From contig JAPJNH010000141.1 of assembly GCA_026461075.1 (NCBI GenBank), positions 1-64,000 of the forward strand: 64,000 bases of DNA, given 5' to 3'. This document shows positions 55,217 to 63,921 of the stretch, in pieces. The notes beneath the pieces are model-generated. The model made no database searches. It worked only from the letters and a program-made list of their open reading frames with translations, and was not told where the DNA came from. The position numbers were made by a program, and so were the translations under genes. This DNA is from Chitinophagales bacterium (GTDB lineage Bacteria > Bacteroidota > Bacteroidia > Chitinophagales > CAIODY01). Position 1 is the stretch's first letter; the number at the start of each line of letters is the position of its first letter.

Positions 55217-55224
55217 TAAATTTG
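55217..55224 (+). promoter_or_regulatory. -7 promoter element of the mutase gene (TAAATTTG)
   Basis: Exact TAnnTTTG match, 17 bases before the ATG at 55242. Confidence 0.6.
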
Positions 55225-55241
55225 TAGCCTAATACAAGTTT

Positions 55242-56813
55242 ATGGCGGATCAAAAATCTCCTGTTATTTTAACAGATGCTGGCATTGAAATTAAAGCGGT
55301 TTATAACGAAAGTGATGTAAATCAGCAGCCCTTAGAAGCGCCTGGTGCTTTCCCTTATACCCGTGGGGTACACCCAACCATGTACCGTGATAAGAAATGG
55401 ACCATGCGTCAGTATGCAGGATTTAGTACTGCCGAAGAAAGTAATAAGCGTTACCATTATTTATTGTCGCAAGGAACGACAGGCTTATCTGTGGCTTTCG
55501 ATTTGCCGACACAAATAGGCTACGATAGTGATCACGCATTAGCTGACGGAGAAGTAGGTAAAGTAGGGGTGGCTATCGACTCCTTAGCCGATATGGAGAT
55601 CTTGTTTGACGGAATTACTTTACAAGAGATTTCAACTTCTATGACTATCAATGCCACAGGTTTTATTCTTTTGGCGTTTTATGTTGCATTAGCTAAAAAA
55701 CAGGGCGCTGATTTAAAGCAAATCAGTGGTACCATACAAAATGATATTTTGAAAGAATACGCCGCTCGCGGTACCTATATCTATCCACCGAAGCCTAGCA
55801 TGCGTATCATCACGGATATTTTCGACTATTGCAGTCGTGAATTACCAAAATGGAATACGATTTCTATCAGCGGCTATCATATTCGTGAAGCGGGTTCTGA
55901 CGCTGTACAAGAATTAGCATTTACACTCAGCAACGGAAAGGCTTACTTGCAAGCCGCCATGGATAAGGGTTTAGATATTAATGTCTTTGCAAAACGTCTT
56001 TCTTTCTTCTTTAATTCACACAATAATTTATTTGAAGAAGTTGCTAAGTTTCGTGCCGCTCGTCGAATTTGGGCAAAGATGACACAAGAATTAGGCGCCA
56101 CCGATCCTAAAGCACAGATGTTGCGTTTCCATACACAAACGGGTGGCTCAACGTTAACAGCGCAACAACCAGAAAATAATATCGTTCGTGTTACCATACA
56201 AGCCTTAGCTGCTGTATTAGGCGGAACACAATCTTTACACACAAACGGCTTCGATGAAGCATTGTCATTGCCAACCGCTGAAGCGGCTCGTACCGCATTG
56301 CGCACACAGCAAATCATCGCTTATGAGAGCGGTGCTGCCGATACCGTAGATCCTTTAGCGGGTAGCTATTTCGTGGAAAACTTAACGGATACACTTGAAG
56401 CAAAAGCATGGGAATTGATTCAACGCATTGATGAAATGGGCGGTTCTGTTTCAGCTATCGAACAAGGATTCATGCAAAATGAAATCGCTCGTAGTGCTTA
56501 CAAGTATCAAGTGGCCATCGAAAAGCAAGAGAAGATTATCGTTGGAGTGAATAAGTTTCAGGTAAAAGAAGAGGCCTTCACCAATATCATGAAAATTGAT
56601 GAAGCGATTCAAACGTACCAGGTGAAGAAGTTAACCGACATGAAAGCGAATCGTGATCATGCGAAGGTAAGCGCCTTACTCAATAATTTAAAGGCCGTAT
56701 CTCAAACGGATGAGAATATCATGCCAAGCGTGATTGAATGCGTTGAAGCCTATTGCACCTTAGGTGAGATTGCAGATGTATTACGTAGTGTTTATGGCGA
56801 GTATCAAGGATAG
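55242..56813 (+). CDS. Methylmalonyl-CoA mutase-type catalytic subunit, no B12 domain
   Basis: Acyl-CoA mutase large subunit, 523 residues, containing only the TIM barrel. Motifs: [28 protein letters not shown] (barrel start, split by context), [29 protein letters not shown]-like ([15 protein letters not shown]), [22 protein letters not shown], and [22 protein letters not shown]. The cobalamin-binding DxHxxG module is absent, so a separate small subunit must be encoded elsewhere. This split form is common in this phylum and in archaea. It converges on nadB with one base between stops. Confidence 0.93.
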   Translation: MADQKSPVILTDAGIEIKAVYNESDVNQQPLEAPGAFPYTRGVHPTMYRDKKWTMRQYAGFSTAEESNKRYHYLLSQGTTGLSVAFDLPTQIGYDSDHALADGEVGKVGVAIDSLADMEILFDGITLQEISTSMTINATGFILLAFYVALAKKQGADLKQISGTIQNDILKEYAARGTYIYPPKPSMRIITDIFDYCSRELPKWNTISISGYHIREAGSDAVQELAFTLSNGKAYLQAAMDKGLDINVFAKRLSFFFNSHNNLFEEVAKFRAARRIWAKMTQELGATDPKAQMLRFHTQTGGSTLTAQQPENNIVRVTIQALAAVLGGTQSLHTNGFDEALSLPTAEAARTALRTQQIIAYESGAADTVDPLAGSYFVENLTDTLEAKAWELIQRIDEMGGSVSAIEQGFMQNEIARSAYKYQVAIEKQEKIIVGVNKFQVKEEAFTNIMKIDEAIQTYQVKKLTDMKANRDHAKVSALLNNLKAVSQTDENIMPSVIECVEAYCTLGEIADVLRSVYGEYQG

Positions 56814-56814
56814 G

Positions 56815-58416
56815 CTACCAGACGAGGTCTTGGCATACTAGGCTCTTTTCTGGATAATCAGTGGTATAATGTAATCCGCGGCTTTCTTTTCGGAAGCTCG
56901 CACCTTTGATAATTAAATACGCTACCGTTATTAAGTTTCGGAGTTCGCACAGTTGTGGCGATAAAGTCGTGTTATTGTACAAGTCTTCGGTCTCTTCCCA
57001 TAGTAAATCAATACGTCTATTGGCGCGTGCTAAACGTTCGTTGCTGCGCACAATACCCACGTAATCGCTCATCGTTGACTTGACTTCTTTTAAAGATTGT
57101 GTAAGCAAGATAAGTTCTTTCGGCGTGGAGGTGCCGCTTGCGTTCCAATCAGGAATATTTGGAATAGCAGGGGTTTTATCGATAATTTCTGCAACGTCAT
57201 TGAACGCACGTTGCGCATAAACAAGTGCTTCTAGTAGTGAATTGGATGCTAATCGATTTGCCCCATGTAAACCTGTGCTACTGCATTCTCCGACAGCATA
57301 AACACGTTGAATACTTGTTCTTGCCTTTTCATCCACTTTGATTCCGCCGCATGAATAATGTGCTGCTGGTGCAACAGGGATAAAGTCAATACGCATATCA
57401 ATACCAATGCTCAAACATTTTTCAAAAATAGTTGGAAAATGCTCTTGCAAAACTTTCGCATCGATATTCGTACAATCAAGCCAAACATGTTCGTTACCAC
57501 CTAATTTCATTTCACTATCTATCGCTCGCGCAACAATATCACGCGGGGCTAATTCTCTTCGTTCGTCATATTTATCCATAAAGGCTTCTCCTTTACGATT
57601 GCGTAAAATAGCGCCTTTACCACGTATCGCTTCCGTTATTAAAAAGGAGGGGGTAGTGCCTTGTTGAAATAAAGCAGTAGGATGGAATTGTATAAATTCC
57701 ATATTTTCTACTCTTCCTTTCGCGCGATAAAACATCGCAATCCCGTCTCCGGTAGCAATGCTCGGATTGGTAGTGGTGCGATAAGCCTGACCAACACCTC
57801 CTGTAGCCAACATGATTACTTTCGCTTCAACTTTTTTAATCTGATTCGTTCTAGTGTCTAACACATAAGCACCATAGCAAGTAATATCAGGCGTTGCCTT
57901 CGTTACCATATAACCAAGATGATGTTGTGTGATCAAATCGACAACGAAGCAATGATTTAAAATTTCGATATTTTTTAAGGAATGAACTTTCTCCAAAAGC
58001 GCTCGCTCCATTTCTTTGCCAGTCGCATCCTTGTAATGTAAAATTCTATTGGAGGAATGTCCGCCCTCTTTTCCTAAATCAAAATCGCCATCTGCATTTT
58101 TATCAAAGTTGGTACCTAGTTCAATTAACTCTTTAATTCTAGCCGTGCTTTCTCTAACCACTAATTCAACCGTCTCTTTACGACACAATCCGTCTCCGGC
58201 AATTAAAGTGTCTTGAATATGTTTCTCATAAGAGTCATTATCGAAATTGATGACCCCAGCGATACCGCCTTGTGCGTATTTGGTATTGCTTTCCTCTTCG
58301 TCACTCTTAGTGATTAAAATGATTTTTTTATCAGGGAACTTTTCTGCACACTTGTAGGCAAAACTCAATCCCGCAATGCCTGATCCAATCACTAAAATAT
58401 CGCTGCTTAGATTCAT
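56815..58416 (-). CDS. nadB: L-aspartate oxidase
   Basis: FAD enzyme that oxidises aspartate to iminoaspartate, the first step of NAD synthesis. It has 533 residues. N-terminal Rossmann motif ILVIGSGIAGLSFA (about 7-20), SNTKYAQGGIAG, the active-site region EGGHSSNRILHYKDATG, FIQFHPTAL, APAAHYSCGGIKVD and the final FAD contact GANRLASNSLLE. nadA and nadC are not adjacent. No clear -7 box was identified upstream. Confidence 0.97.
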   Translation of the reverse strand: MNLSSDILVIGSGIAGLSFAYKCAEKFPDKKIILITKSDEEESNTKYAQGGIAGVINFDNDSYEKHIQDTLIAGDGLCRKETVELVVRESTARIKELIELGTNFDKNADGDFDLGKEGGHSSNRILHYKDATGKEMERALLEKVHSLKNIEILNHCFVVDLITQHHLGYMVTKATPDITCYGAYVLDTRTNQIKKVEAKVIMLATGGVGQAYRTTTNPSIATGDGIAMFYRAKGRVENMEFIQFHPTALFQQGTTPSFLITEAIRGKGAILRNRKGEAFMDKYDERRELAPRDIVARAIDSEMKLGGNEHVWLDCTNIDAKVLQEHFPTIFEKCLSIGIDMRIDFIPVAPAAHYSCGGIKVDEKARTSIQRVYAVGECSSTGLHGANRLASNSLLEALVYAQRAFNDVAEIIDKTPAIPNIPDWNASGTSTPKELILLTQSLKEVKSTMSDYVGIVRSNERLARANRRIDLLWEETEDLYNNTTLSPQLCELRNLITVAYLIIKGASFRKESRGLHYTTDYPEKSLVCQDLVW

Positions 58417-58516
58417 AATAATTTTGTTACGCTAATATACTAGAACAAATGCAAGAAGAATATGTTTCAAATCAGTAATGTAAATTGTAGTCAAGCTTTA
58501 TTTTAGAAATTCGCCG

Positions 58517-58524
58517 TATCTTTA
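58517..58524 (+). promoter_or_regulatory. Possible -7 element (TATCTTTA)
   Basis: One mismatch to TAnnTTTG, four bases before the ATG at 58529. Same box and similar spacing as before the SDR gene at 6935. Confidence 0.35.
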
Positions 58525-58528
58525 TCGC

Positions 58529-59512
58529 ATGTCATTGTCTGCCCAAGATTTATTGCAAATAAGTAGCAAAGCTGAGTTTCAAGCAGCAGCTCTTGCTACG
58601 TTTAAAGACCAATATGAGTCGATTGCTTTTTATCGTTCTTATGTCGATTTACTAGGCATTCAAGCGGCTTCTATCACACACTATTCTCAAATTCCTTTTT
58701 TACCCATTCGTTTTTTTAAGACACAACAAATTCTGAGAGAAGGTTTAGATCCTGTATTGCATTTTGAAAGTAGTGGTACGACGAGCGAACAGAGCAGTAA
58801 ACACTTTTTAGCTGAAACACAATTATATAATCAATTAAGCGTTGCAAACTTCGAGTCTGTATACGGCACCTTAAAAGACTATTGCATTCTCGCACTTTTA
58901 CCTTCGTATCTAGAAATAGGTCAGTCCTCACTTGTCTATATGGTGCAACATTTTATGAATGTCTCGCAACATCCGATGAATGGTTTCTTTCTTCATGACT
59001 TATCTAAATTAGCCGAGACCTTGTCTGTCTTAGAACAGCAACAGCAAAAGGTTTTGCTAATTGGTGTTACCTATGCTTTGCTTGATTTCGCAGAACAATT
59101 TCCAATGCCATTACCCAATACTATAGTGATGGAAACAGGTGGTATGAAAGGTAGACGAAAGGAGATGTTGCGTGAAGAAGTACATAGCGTTTTGAAATCT
59201 GCATTTAGTAAGGATGCGATCCATTCTGAATATGGTATGACCGAATTATTATCGCAAGCGTATGCGCCTAGCGAAGGGTTGTTTAGTTGTCCGTCTTGGA
59301 TGCGCGTTTTGTTGCGTGATCCTAATGATCCATTATCTGTTTCAAATGAGTTAGGTAGCGGAGCTGTGAATATAATCGACTTAGCGAATCAGGATTCTTG
59401 CGCATTTATCGCAACAGATGATTTAGGTTTTTTGACGAAAGAAAATCAATTCAGAATTCTAGGCAGATTGGATGAAGCCGAACTCCGTGGCTGTAATTTG
59501 CTAGTGCAATAA
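58529..59512 (+). CDS. LuxE-like acyl-protein synthetase / acyltransferase
   Basis: A 327-residue member of the LuxE/PaaK-like adenylating family. Characteristic pieces: PFLPIRFFKTQQIL, the P-loop-like FESSGTTSEQSSKHFL, and CILALLPSYLEIGQSSLVYMV, then ETGGMKGRRKEM and HSEYGMTELLSQAY, the last resembling the A8/A5 motif of adenylate-forming enzymes. In luminous bacteria LuxE activates fatty acids for reduction; in Bacteroidota the partners and substrate are not known. It is alone here and its 3' end overlaps the convergent membrane gene by 12 bases. Confidence 0.82.
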   Translation: MSLSAQDLLQISSKAEFQAAALATFKDQYESIAFYRSYVDLLGIQAASITHYSQIPFLPIRFFKTQQILREGLDPVLHFESSGTTSEQSSKHFLAETQLYNQLSVANFESVYGTLKDYCILALLPSYLEIGQSSLVYMVQHFMNVSQHPMNGFFLHDLSKLAETLSVLEQQQQKVLLIGVTYALLDFAEQFPMPLPNTIVMETGGMKGRRKEMLREEVHSVLKSAFSKDAIHSEYGMTELLSQAYAPSEGLFSCPSWMRVLLRDPNDPLSVSNELGSGAVNIIDLANQDSCAFIATDDLGFLTKENQFRILGRLDEAELRGCNLLVQ

Positions 59513-60937
59513 GCTAATAATTGGATGCCAAAAGCTGTCGACCGCAATGCTATGTTGGCGCGGTTTTATTTTTCCTTTAATGGAGGTGTTTCCCACAGCG
59601 ATATTTCTTCCACTGAAATAAATAAGTACGGGTATTTGTGCCACCTGCGACTTACTGCACTTTAATAGGATTTGCTGTTCTTTCGATTCTTCTTTAATCG
59701 CATTTGCAAACTGTTCTACATATCTTTCTTCTTCTAGTTGTTTGTAATCGAATCGATAGCCTAGCTGAACAAAGCTTAAATAGCTTGCTCCGACAAATAA
59801 TAAACTCCAGACATAGCCTTTATTACTAAATCCAATCATCAGTATTGGCCAGGCAATAATCAATGCTTTTATGAGCAATTGATGGTGTTGTAAATTAGCA
59901 TTCAAGAAAAGGATAAGATGGATAATTATCGGCGCAAGTGCTATCAGAATACCTTTGCTAGAAACCGTTGATTCGTTTCTTCTTTTTGAAATAAACCACA
60001 GCATAATCGCACTCAGACTTAAAAAGATAATAGGGGAAGCAAGTGTTTTTAGAATTATAAAGCCACTTTGCAGCAAGCCGCCATTCCATAACGTAGCACC
60101 GTTTTCTGCAATAGAATCGCTTGTCCATCCACTTCTTCCTAAAAAGCGAATTGCTGTTTCTCGAAGGATTGCAAAGACACCATCTATACTTGCATAAATG
60201 CTAAAAATAAGCAAGGCGCATGCGGAGAATACAATCAATGGCCATTTAATATTCTTCCCATTTCGGTAGAGTAGATAGATTAAAACCGCTCCGTAAAAAA
60301 AGCCAATGCTTTCACATAAGCTCAGTACGGTCATAAATATAATCGCAATCCAAATATCGCGTTGCTCCTTAAATTCTTGTTGGGAGATTTTCCAGAGATA
60401 ATAGGAACTCCAAACAGTTAAGCACAAACTTATATTTTCAATGAAATAATAAGTCGAAAAGAAGAATAAGAAAAGTGGCGTCAATCCGATTAATAAAAGT
60501 CCACTCGGAATCAGCCATTGGCGCGCTATTTGATTTTGTGTTCCTAGAATTTGATAACCCCAAATCCCTAACGCAAGCAGGGTGGCGATAAACAAGATAC
60601 TATTCAATAAACCTAAGGCTAAGCTTATTTCTAAGGGAAGAATATTTACCCACAAATAGCTTATCCAGAGCGCTCCGGGAGGGAACGAGGTATAATAGCA
60701 ATTGCCTAATTGGTCGACCGGACCTTGATAAAATTGTACGAATTGGTCACCAATATTTCCTTGTGTATAGCTCGGGGAAAAGTGTAAATGCGAAATACCT
60801 TGGGCTTTCCACGCGTTTAGATGAATCATGGTCGTCGCATAGCCTGAGATATGCGATAAATTCATATAAGCACTTTGCGTACCTAATAAAATAACGGCGA
60901 CAATTAGTAATAAAGTAAAAAACAAGGCCTTGCGCAT
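59501..60937 (-). CDS. Polytopic membrane protein, possible GT-C glycosyltransferase
   Basis: A 478-residue integral membrane protein with about 11-12 hydrophobic helices. A short loop after helix 1 and a first large periplasmic loop (HLNAWKAQGISHLHFSPSYTQG) with YYTSFPPGALWISYLW resemble GT-C/PMT-type lipid-linked sugar transferases, where an acidic or aromatic loop binds the carrier, but the typical DD or DE motif is not clear. The product is unassigned. The TATTTTCG box at 60942-60949 is four bases before its ATG. It shares the 37-base gap with divergent rpe. Confidence 0.65.
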   Translation of the reverse strand: MRKALFFTLLLIVAVILLGTQSAYMNLSHISGYATTMIHLNAWKAQGISHLHFSPSYTQGNIGDQFVQFYQGPVDQLGNCYYTSFPPGALWISYLWVNILPLEISLALGLLNSILFIATLLALGIWGYQILGTQNQIARQWLIPSGLLLIGLTPLFLFFFSTYYFIENISLCLTVWSSYYLWKISQQEFKEQRDIWIAIIFMTVLSLCESIGFFYGAVLIYLLYRNGKNIKWPLIVFSACALLIFSIYASIDGVFAILRETAIRFLGRSGWTSDSIAENGATLWNGGLLQSGFIILKTLASPIIFLSLSAIMLWFISKRRNESTVSSKGILIALAPIIIHLILFLNANLQHHQLLIKALIIAWPILMIGFSNKGYVWSLLFVGASYLSFVQLGYRFDYKQLEEERYVEQFANAIKEESKEQQILLKCSKSQVAQIPVLIYFSGRNIAVGNTSIKGKIKPRQHSIAVDSFWHPIISLLH

Positions 60938-60958
60938 AAGCCGAAAATACTAACTTTG
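60930..60958 (+). promoter_or_regulatory. Promoter of rpe (TTG-N18-TAACTTTG)
   Basis: TTG at 60930-60932, 18 bases, TAACTTTG at 60951-60958: one of the most complete promoters in the window. It lies 16 bases before the ATG at 60975. Its -33 element falls next to the start codon of the divergent membrane gene. Confidence 0.65.
60942..60949 (-). promoter_or_regulatory. Possible -7 element of the membrane gene (TATTTTCG)
   Basis: Reverse-strand TATTTTCG, one mismatch to TAnnTTTG, four bases before the ATG at 60937. It is one base away from the forward -7 box of rpe at 60951. Confidence 0.4.
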
Positions 60959-60974
60959 TGACACAATTTTTCCT

Positions 60975-61625
60975 ATGGCACATTTAATTGCACCTTCACT
61001 TTTATCGGCTGACTTTTTAAACCTCCAAAAATCAATGGACCAACTCAATGCGAGTCAGGCGGATTGGTTACACTATGATGTGATGGATGGTAATTTTGTT
61101 CCGAATATTTCCTTCGGATTGCCCATTTTACAAGCGATTCGTAAGGCAACGACTAAGCCTATTGATGTGCATTTAATGATTACGCAAAATGACGCATTTA
61201 TTCAGCCTTTTAAAGATGCGGGCGCAGATATTTTGACCGTGCATTTCGAAGCTTGCACACATTTACATCGCACGATTCAAGCAATCAAACAAGCAGGAAT
61301 GAAAGCGGGTGTAGCACTTAATCCGCATACACCTGTGCGTGTTTTGAAGGATATCATAGCTGATTTGGATCTTGTGCTTATTATGAGTGTAAACCCTGGT
61401 TTTGGCGGACAGAAATTTATACCGCAAGCCATTCAAAAAGTGAAAGAGGCTAAAGCTTTAATCCTAGAGAGTGGTTCTAGTGCATTGATTGAAGTGGATG
61501 GTGGAGTAGGGATGTCTAATATCAAAAGTTTAGTAGAAGCCGGTGCTGATGTTTTGGTTGCAGGGAATGCGGTGTATGGTGCGGCTGATCCAGTTGCTGC
61601 TGCGAATGAATTGAAAAATGCATAA
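60975..61625 (+). CDS. rpe: Ribulose-phosphate 3-epimerase
   Basis: Interconverts ribulose-5-phosphate and xylulose-5-phosphate in the pentose phosphate pathway. It has 216 residues. TIM-barrel motifs: IAPSLLSADF (about 5-14), the metal His in HYDVMDGNFVPN and DVHLMI, VNPGFGGQKFI, IEVDGGVG and ADVLVAGNAVYG. It starts an operon with DUF2461 two bases downstream. Confidence 0.97.
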   Translation: MAHLIAPSLLSADFLNLQKSMDQLNASQADWLHYDVMDGNFVPNISFGLPILQAIRKATTKPIDVHLMITQNDAFIQPFKDAGADILTVHFEACTHLHRTIQAIKQAGMKAGVALNPHTPVRVLKDIIADLDLVLIMSVNPGFGGQKFIPQAIQKVKEAKALILESGSSALIEVDGGVGMSNIKSLVEAGADVLVAGNAVYGAADPVAAANELKNA

Positions 61626-61627
61626 AC

Positions 61628-62293
61628 ATGGCTGGATTAACTAAAAAGACCTTTGAGTTTTTAAAAGGAATCAAGCTCAATAATAATCGCGATTGGTTAG
61701 AGGCTAATCGACCTTTATACGAGGCTTCCAAAAAAGAAATGGAGACTTTGACGGAAGCCATGTTGAAAGAAATGCTTCCTTTCGAGCCTTTATTCGCGGC
61801 TACGACACCTAAGTCGTGTCTGTTTCGTCTGAATAGAGATGTTCGTTTCAGTGCCGACAAATCGCCCTATAAAACTGCTTTTGGCTCCTATATGTCACCG
61901 AACGGTAAAAATGCTTACCATGGTGGGTATTATTTGCATGTGGAACCTGGAAATTGCTTCGTGGCTGCCGGTGTTTGGATGCCTCAAGGAGAAACAATCG
62001 CTAAGATTCGTCAGGAGATAGATTATAATGCCTATCAATTAATTAAAATTATTGAGAATAAAAGCTTCAAAGCTAATTTTTCTAAGATTGAAGGTGAACA
62101 GTTAAAGAAAGCTCCTAAGGGTTACGACCCGACACATCCGGCTATTGACTTACTCCGTTATAAAAGTTGGACGGTGAGTCATAAATTCACGCAAGACGAA
62201 ATGCTACAAACTGACTTTTCTAAAAGTTTTGGAAAACTGGCCAAACAACTGAAGCCTTTCAACGATTTCTTTACCCTAGCGATTGAGCACTAA
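61628..62293 (+). CDS. DUF2461 (TIGR02453) family protein
   Basis: A 221-residue soluble protein. It matches the DUF2461 family by TKKTFEFLKGIKLNNNRDWLEANR at the N-terminus, RLNRDVRFSADKSPYKTAFG, and HGGYYLHVEPGN. The family is widespread but its function is unknown. It begins two bases after rpe, so the two are probably co-transcribed. Its TAA overlaps the TAG of the convergent small gene. Confidence 0.9.
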   Translation: MAGLTKKTFEFLKGIKLNNNRDWLEANRPLYEASKKEMETLTEAMLKEMLPFEPLFAATTPKSCLFRLNRDVRFSADKSPYKTAFGSYMSPNGKNAYHGGYYLHVEPGNCFVAAGVWMPQGETIAKIRQEIDYNAYQLIKIIENKSFKANFSKIEGEQLKKAPKGYDPTHPAIDLLRYKSWTVSHKFTQDEMLQTDFSKSFGKLAKQLKPFNDFFTLAIEH

Positions 62294-62592
62294 AATTTTG
62301 ATCGGAGTTCGCGAATCATGCGAACACGTTCAATCAGCAAATCTGCAATACGCTCCGGTACATGCTCACGGCTTGCTAAAATAGCGCCCACTTCTTTTTC
62401 TGCAATATCCATTCGATATAACAATTGCCAAAGTGATTCAGGCTTTTTGATTAAAGCTTCCGCAATCCCTAAGGTTAAAGCCTCTTTGAAGTTCGGACTC
62501 GCTTCGTCAATGCTCGAATCGGAAATTAATCCGGCATAGAAATGTTGCGGTGACTGCCATTGCGCATCGTCATCAAAAAGCGGTTTATTCAT
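62290..62592 (-). CDS. Small conserved-looking protein of unknown function
   Basis: A 100-residue acidic, mostly helical protein, with motifs WQSPQHFYAGLI, LGIAEALIKKPESLWQLLYRMD and a basic C-terminus (RVRMIRELRSKF). Similar small genes occur in Bacteroidota, but I know no function. It is flanked by convergent DUF2461 and a divergent serine hydrolase, and its codon pattern matches the neighbours, so it is likely real. Confidence 0.6.
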   Translation of the reverse strand: MNKPLFDDDAQWQSPQHFYAGLISDSSIDEASPNFKEALTLGIAEALIKKPESLWQLLYRMDIAEKEVGAILASREHVPERIADLLIERVRMIRELRSKF

Positions 62593-62617
62593 AGCTTTAA
62601 ATTACTTAGTTTTAAGG

Positions 62618-63907
62618 ATGAATTATAGAATAAGCATCAGTCCGCTACTTTTGTTTTTCTGCCTGTTTTTTATTAACTTCTTTTCTGAAGCGCAAGTAAA
62701 GAACAAGGTTCCAATCATTCATCCATCTTTTTTCAGAAGTAATGAGCAGCAGTTCAAGCGACTGCTTCGTCACAAATTACCGCAATGGGAAAATGTTCTC
62801 GATTCAGCCTCTAATTATCGCTTACAGATTTATCTGGCGCAAATAGATGAAAAGGAGAATGGTAATTTAAAAATAAGCTACTATCAATATCCAAGTAAAG
62901 TAGATTACTATACCTATCCGGCAAGTATTATCAAGTTGCCAATGGTTTTTCTATTCTTATTAAAACTAGAAGAAATAAATCTTCAACAGTCTAGCAAAGC
63001 TATAAGTTTGGATGATCGTCTTTTTATTGATGATAGCACGTATTGCGGTCAATTAGGGACTAATGGCATTCAAAATGGAATGCGTATCGGAAGTTTGCTG
63101 CAGGAGCTTTTGCAAAAAAGCAATAATACAGCCTTTAACCCTTTATACGATGTTGTGCGCGATTATAAAGGAAATCAAGAATTGGATTTTATGGAGGCAA
63201 TCTTTCAACAACGCTTTTCTTATAAATGTGATTCTTCAACTAATCAAACCTTCGCCGCCTATCACATTGAAGATGCGACTGGTAATATTAAGTACGCAGA
63301 GGCTATTGCTCCAAAACAGCCAATTAGAAGACTTTCTAAAGAATTTGCAACAGCCGGAAAAGCATATTTAGACAATAAGGATTCTCTCATAACTAGTCCG
63401 AAGAGTTTTGAACGATCGAATTATGTCAGTATAGAAAATGCACATCAATTACTAGTGCGATTCGTTACTTCAGAAAACGTAGGCGACTTCTTCTCTAGAA
63501 CTTTTCGAGATTCACTGCTGTATTATATGCTTGCATTGCCTCCGAAGGATACCGCGATTGAAATTTATCCCAGTACCTTTAAATATCTCTATTATGGCAG
63601 TGATGTGTCTGATCGAAAAAAGCCATTGACAGCAGCTCAAAGTTCGAACCAAGAGGCATTTCATCTATATAATAAGGTAGGGCAAGCTTATGGCTTCTTA
63701 AGTGACGTCGCCTATTTCGAGTCTGAAGATCATTATACGAAATACGTTTTAGCCGCCTCCATTTTTGTAGATCGTGATGGGGTATTGAACGACGGCAAAT
63801 ATGCGTACGATGAAATCGGTTTTCCTTTTATGGCCGACTTAGGAAAGTTGATTTTTCAATCCGAATTCAAACGGACACACAGAAGAAGATACTTGAAGAG
63901 TTTATAA
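62618..63907 (+). CDS. Exported serine hydrolase with beta-lactamase-type motifs
   Basis: A 429-residue protein with a signal peptide (about 1-25, ending SEAQ). The penicillin-binding/class A beta-lactamase signatures are present: SIIK (Ser103, Lys106) in YPASIIKLPM, SNN (168-170) as the SxN motif, and NKVGQAYGF near 360 in place of KTG. The spacing and the GQ(A)YGFL strand fit the fold. The class A Glu166-containing omega loop is not obvious, so it is probably not a strong lactamase; an esterase or peptidase role on cell wall or secreted peptides is as likely. It diverges from the small gene at 62592. Confidence 0.78.
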   Translation: MNYRISISPLLLFFCLFFINFFSEAQVKNKVPIIHPSFFRSNEQQFKRLLRHKLPQWENVLDSASNYRLQIYLAQIDEKENGNLKISYYQYPSKVDYYTYPASIIKLPMVFLFLLKLEEINLQQSSKAISLDDRLFIDDSTYCGQLGTNGIQNGMRIGSLLQELLQKSNNTAFNPLYDVVRDYKGNQELDFMEAIFQQRFSYKCDSSTNQTFAAYHIEDATGNIKYAEAIAPKQPIRRLSKEFATAGKAYLDNKDSLITSPKSFERSNYVSIENAHQLLVRFVTSENVGDFFSRTFRDSLLYYMLALPPKDTAIEIYPSTFKYLYYGSDVSDRKKPLTAAQSSNQEAFHLYNKVGQAYGFLSDVAYFESEDHYTKYVLAASIFVDRDGVLNDGKYAYDEIGFPFMADLGKLIFQSEFKRTHRRRYLKSL

Positions 63908-63921
63908 CTTCTTGCGTTAGG

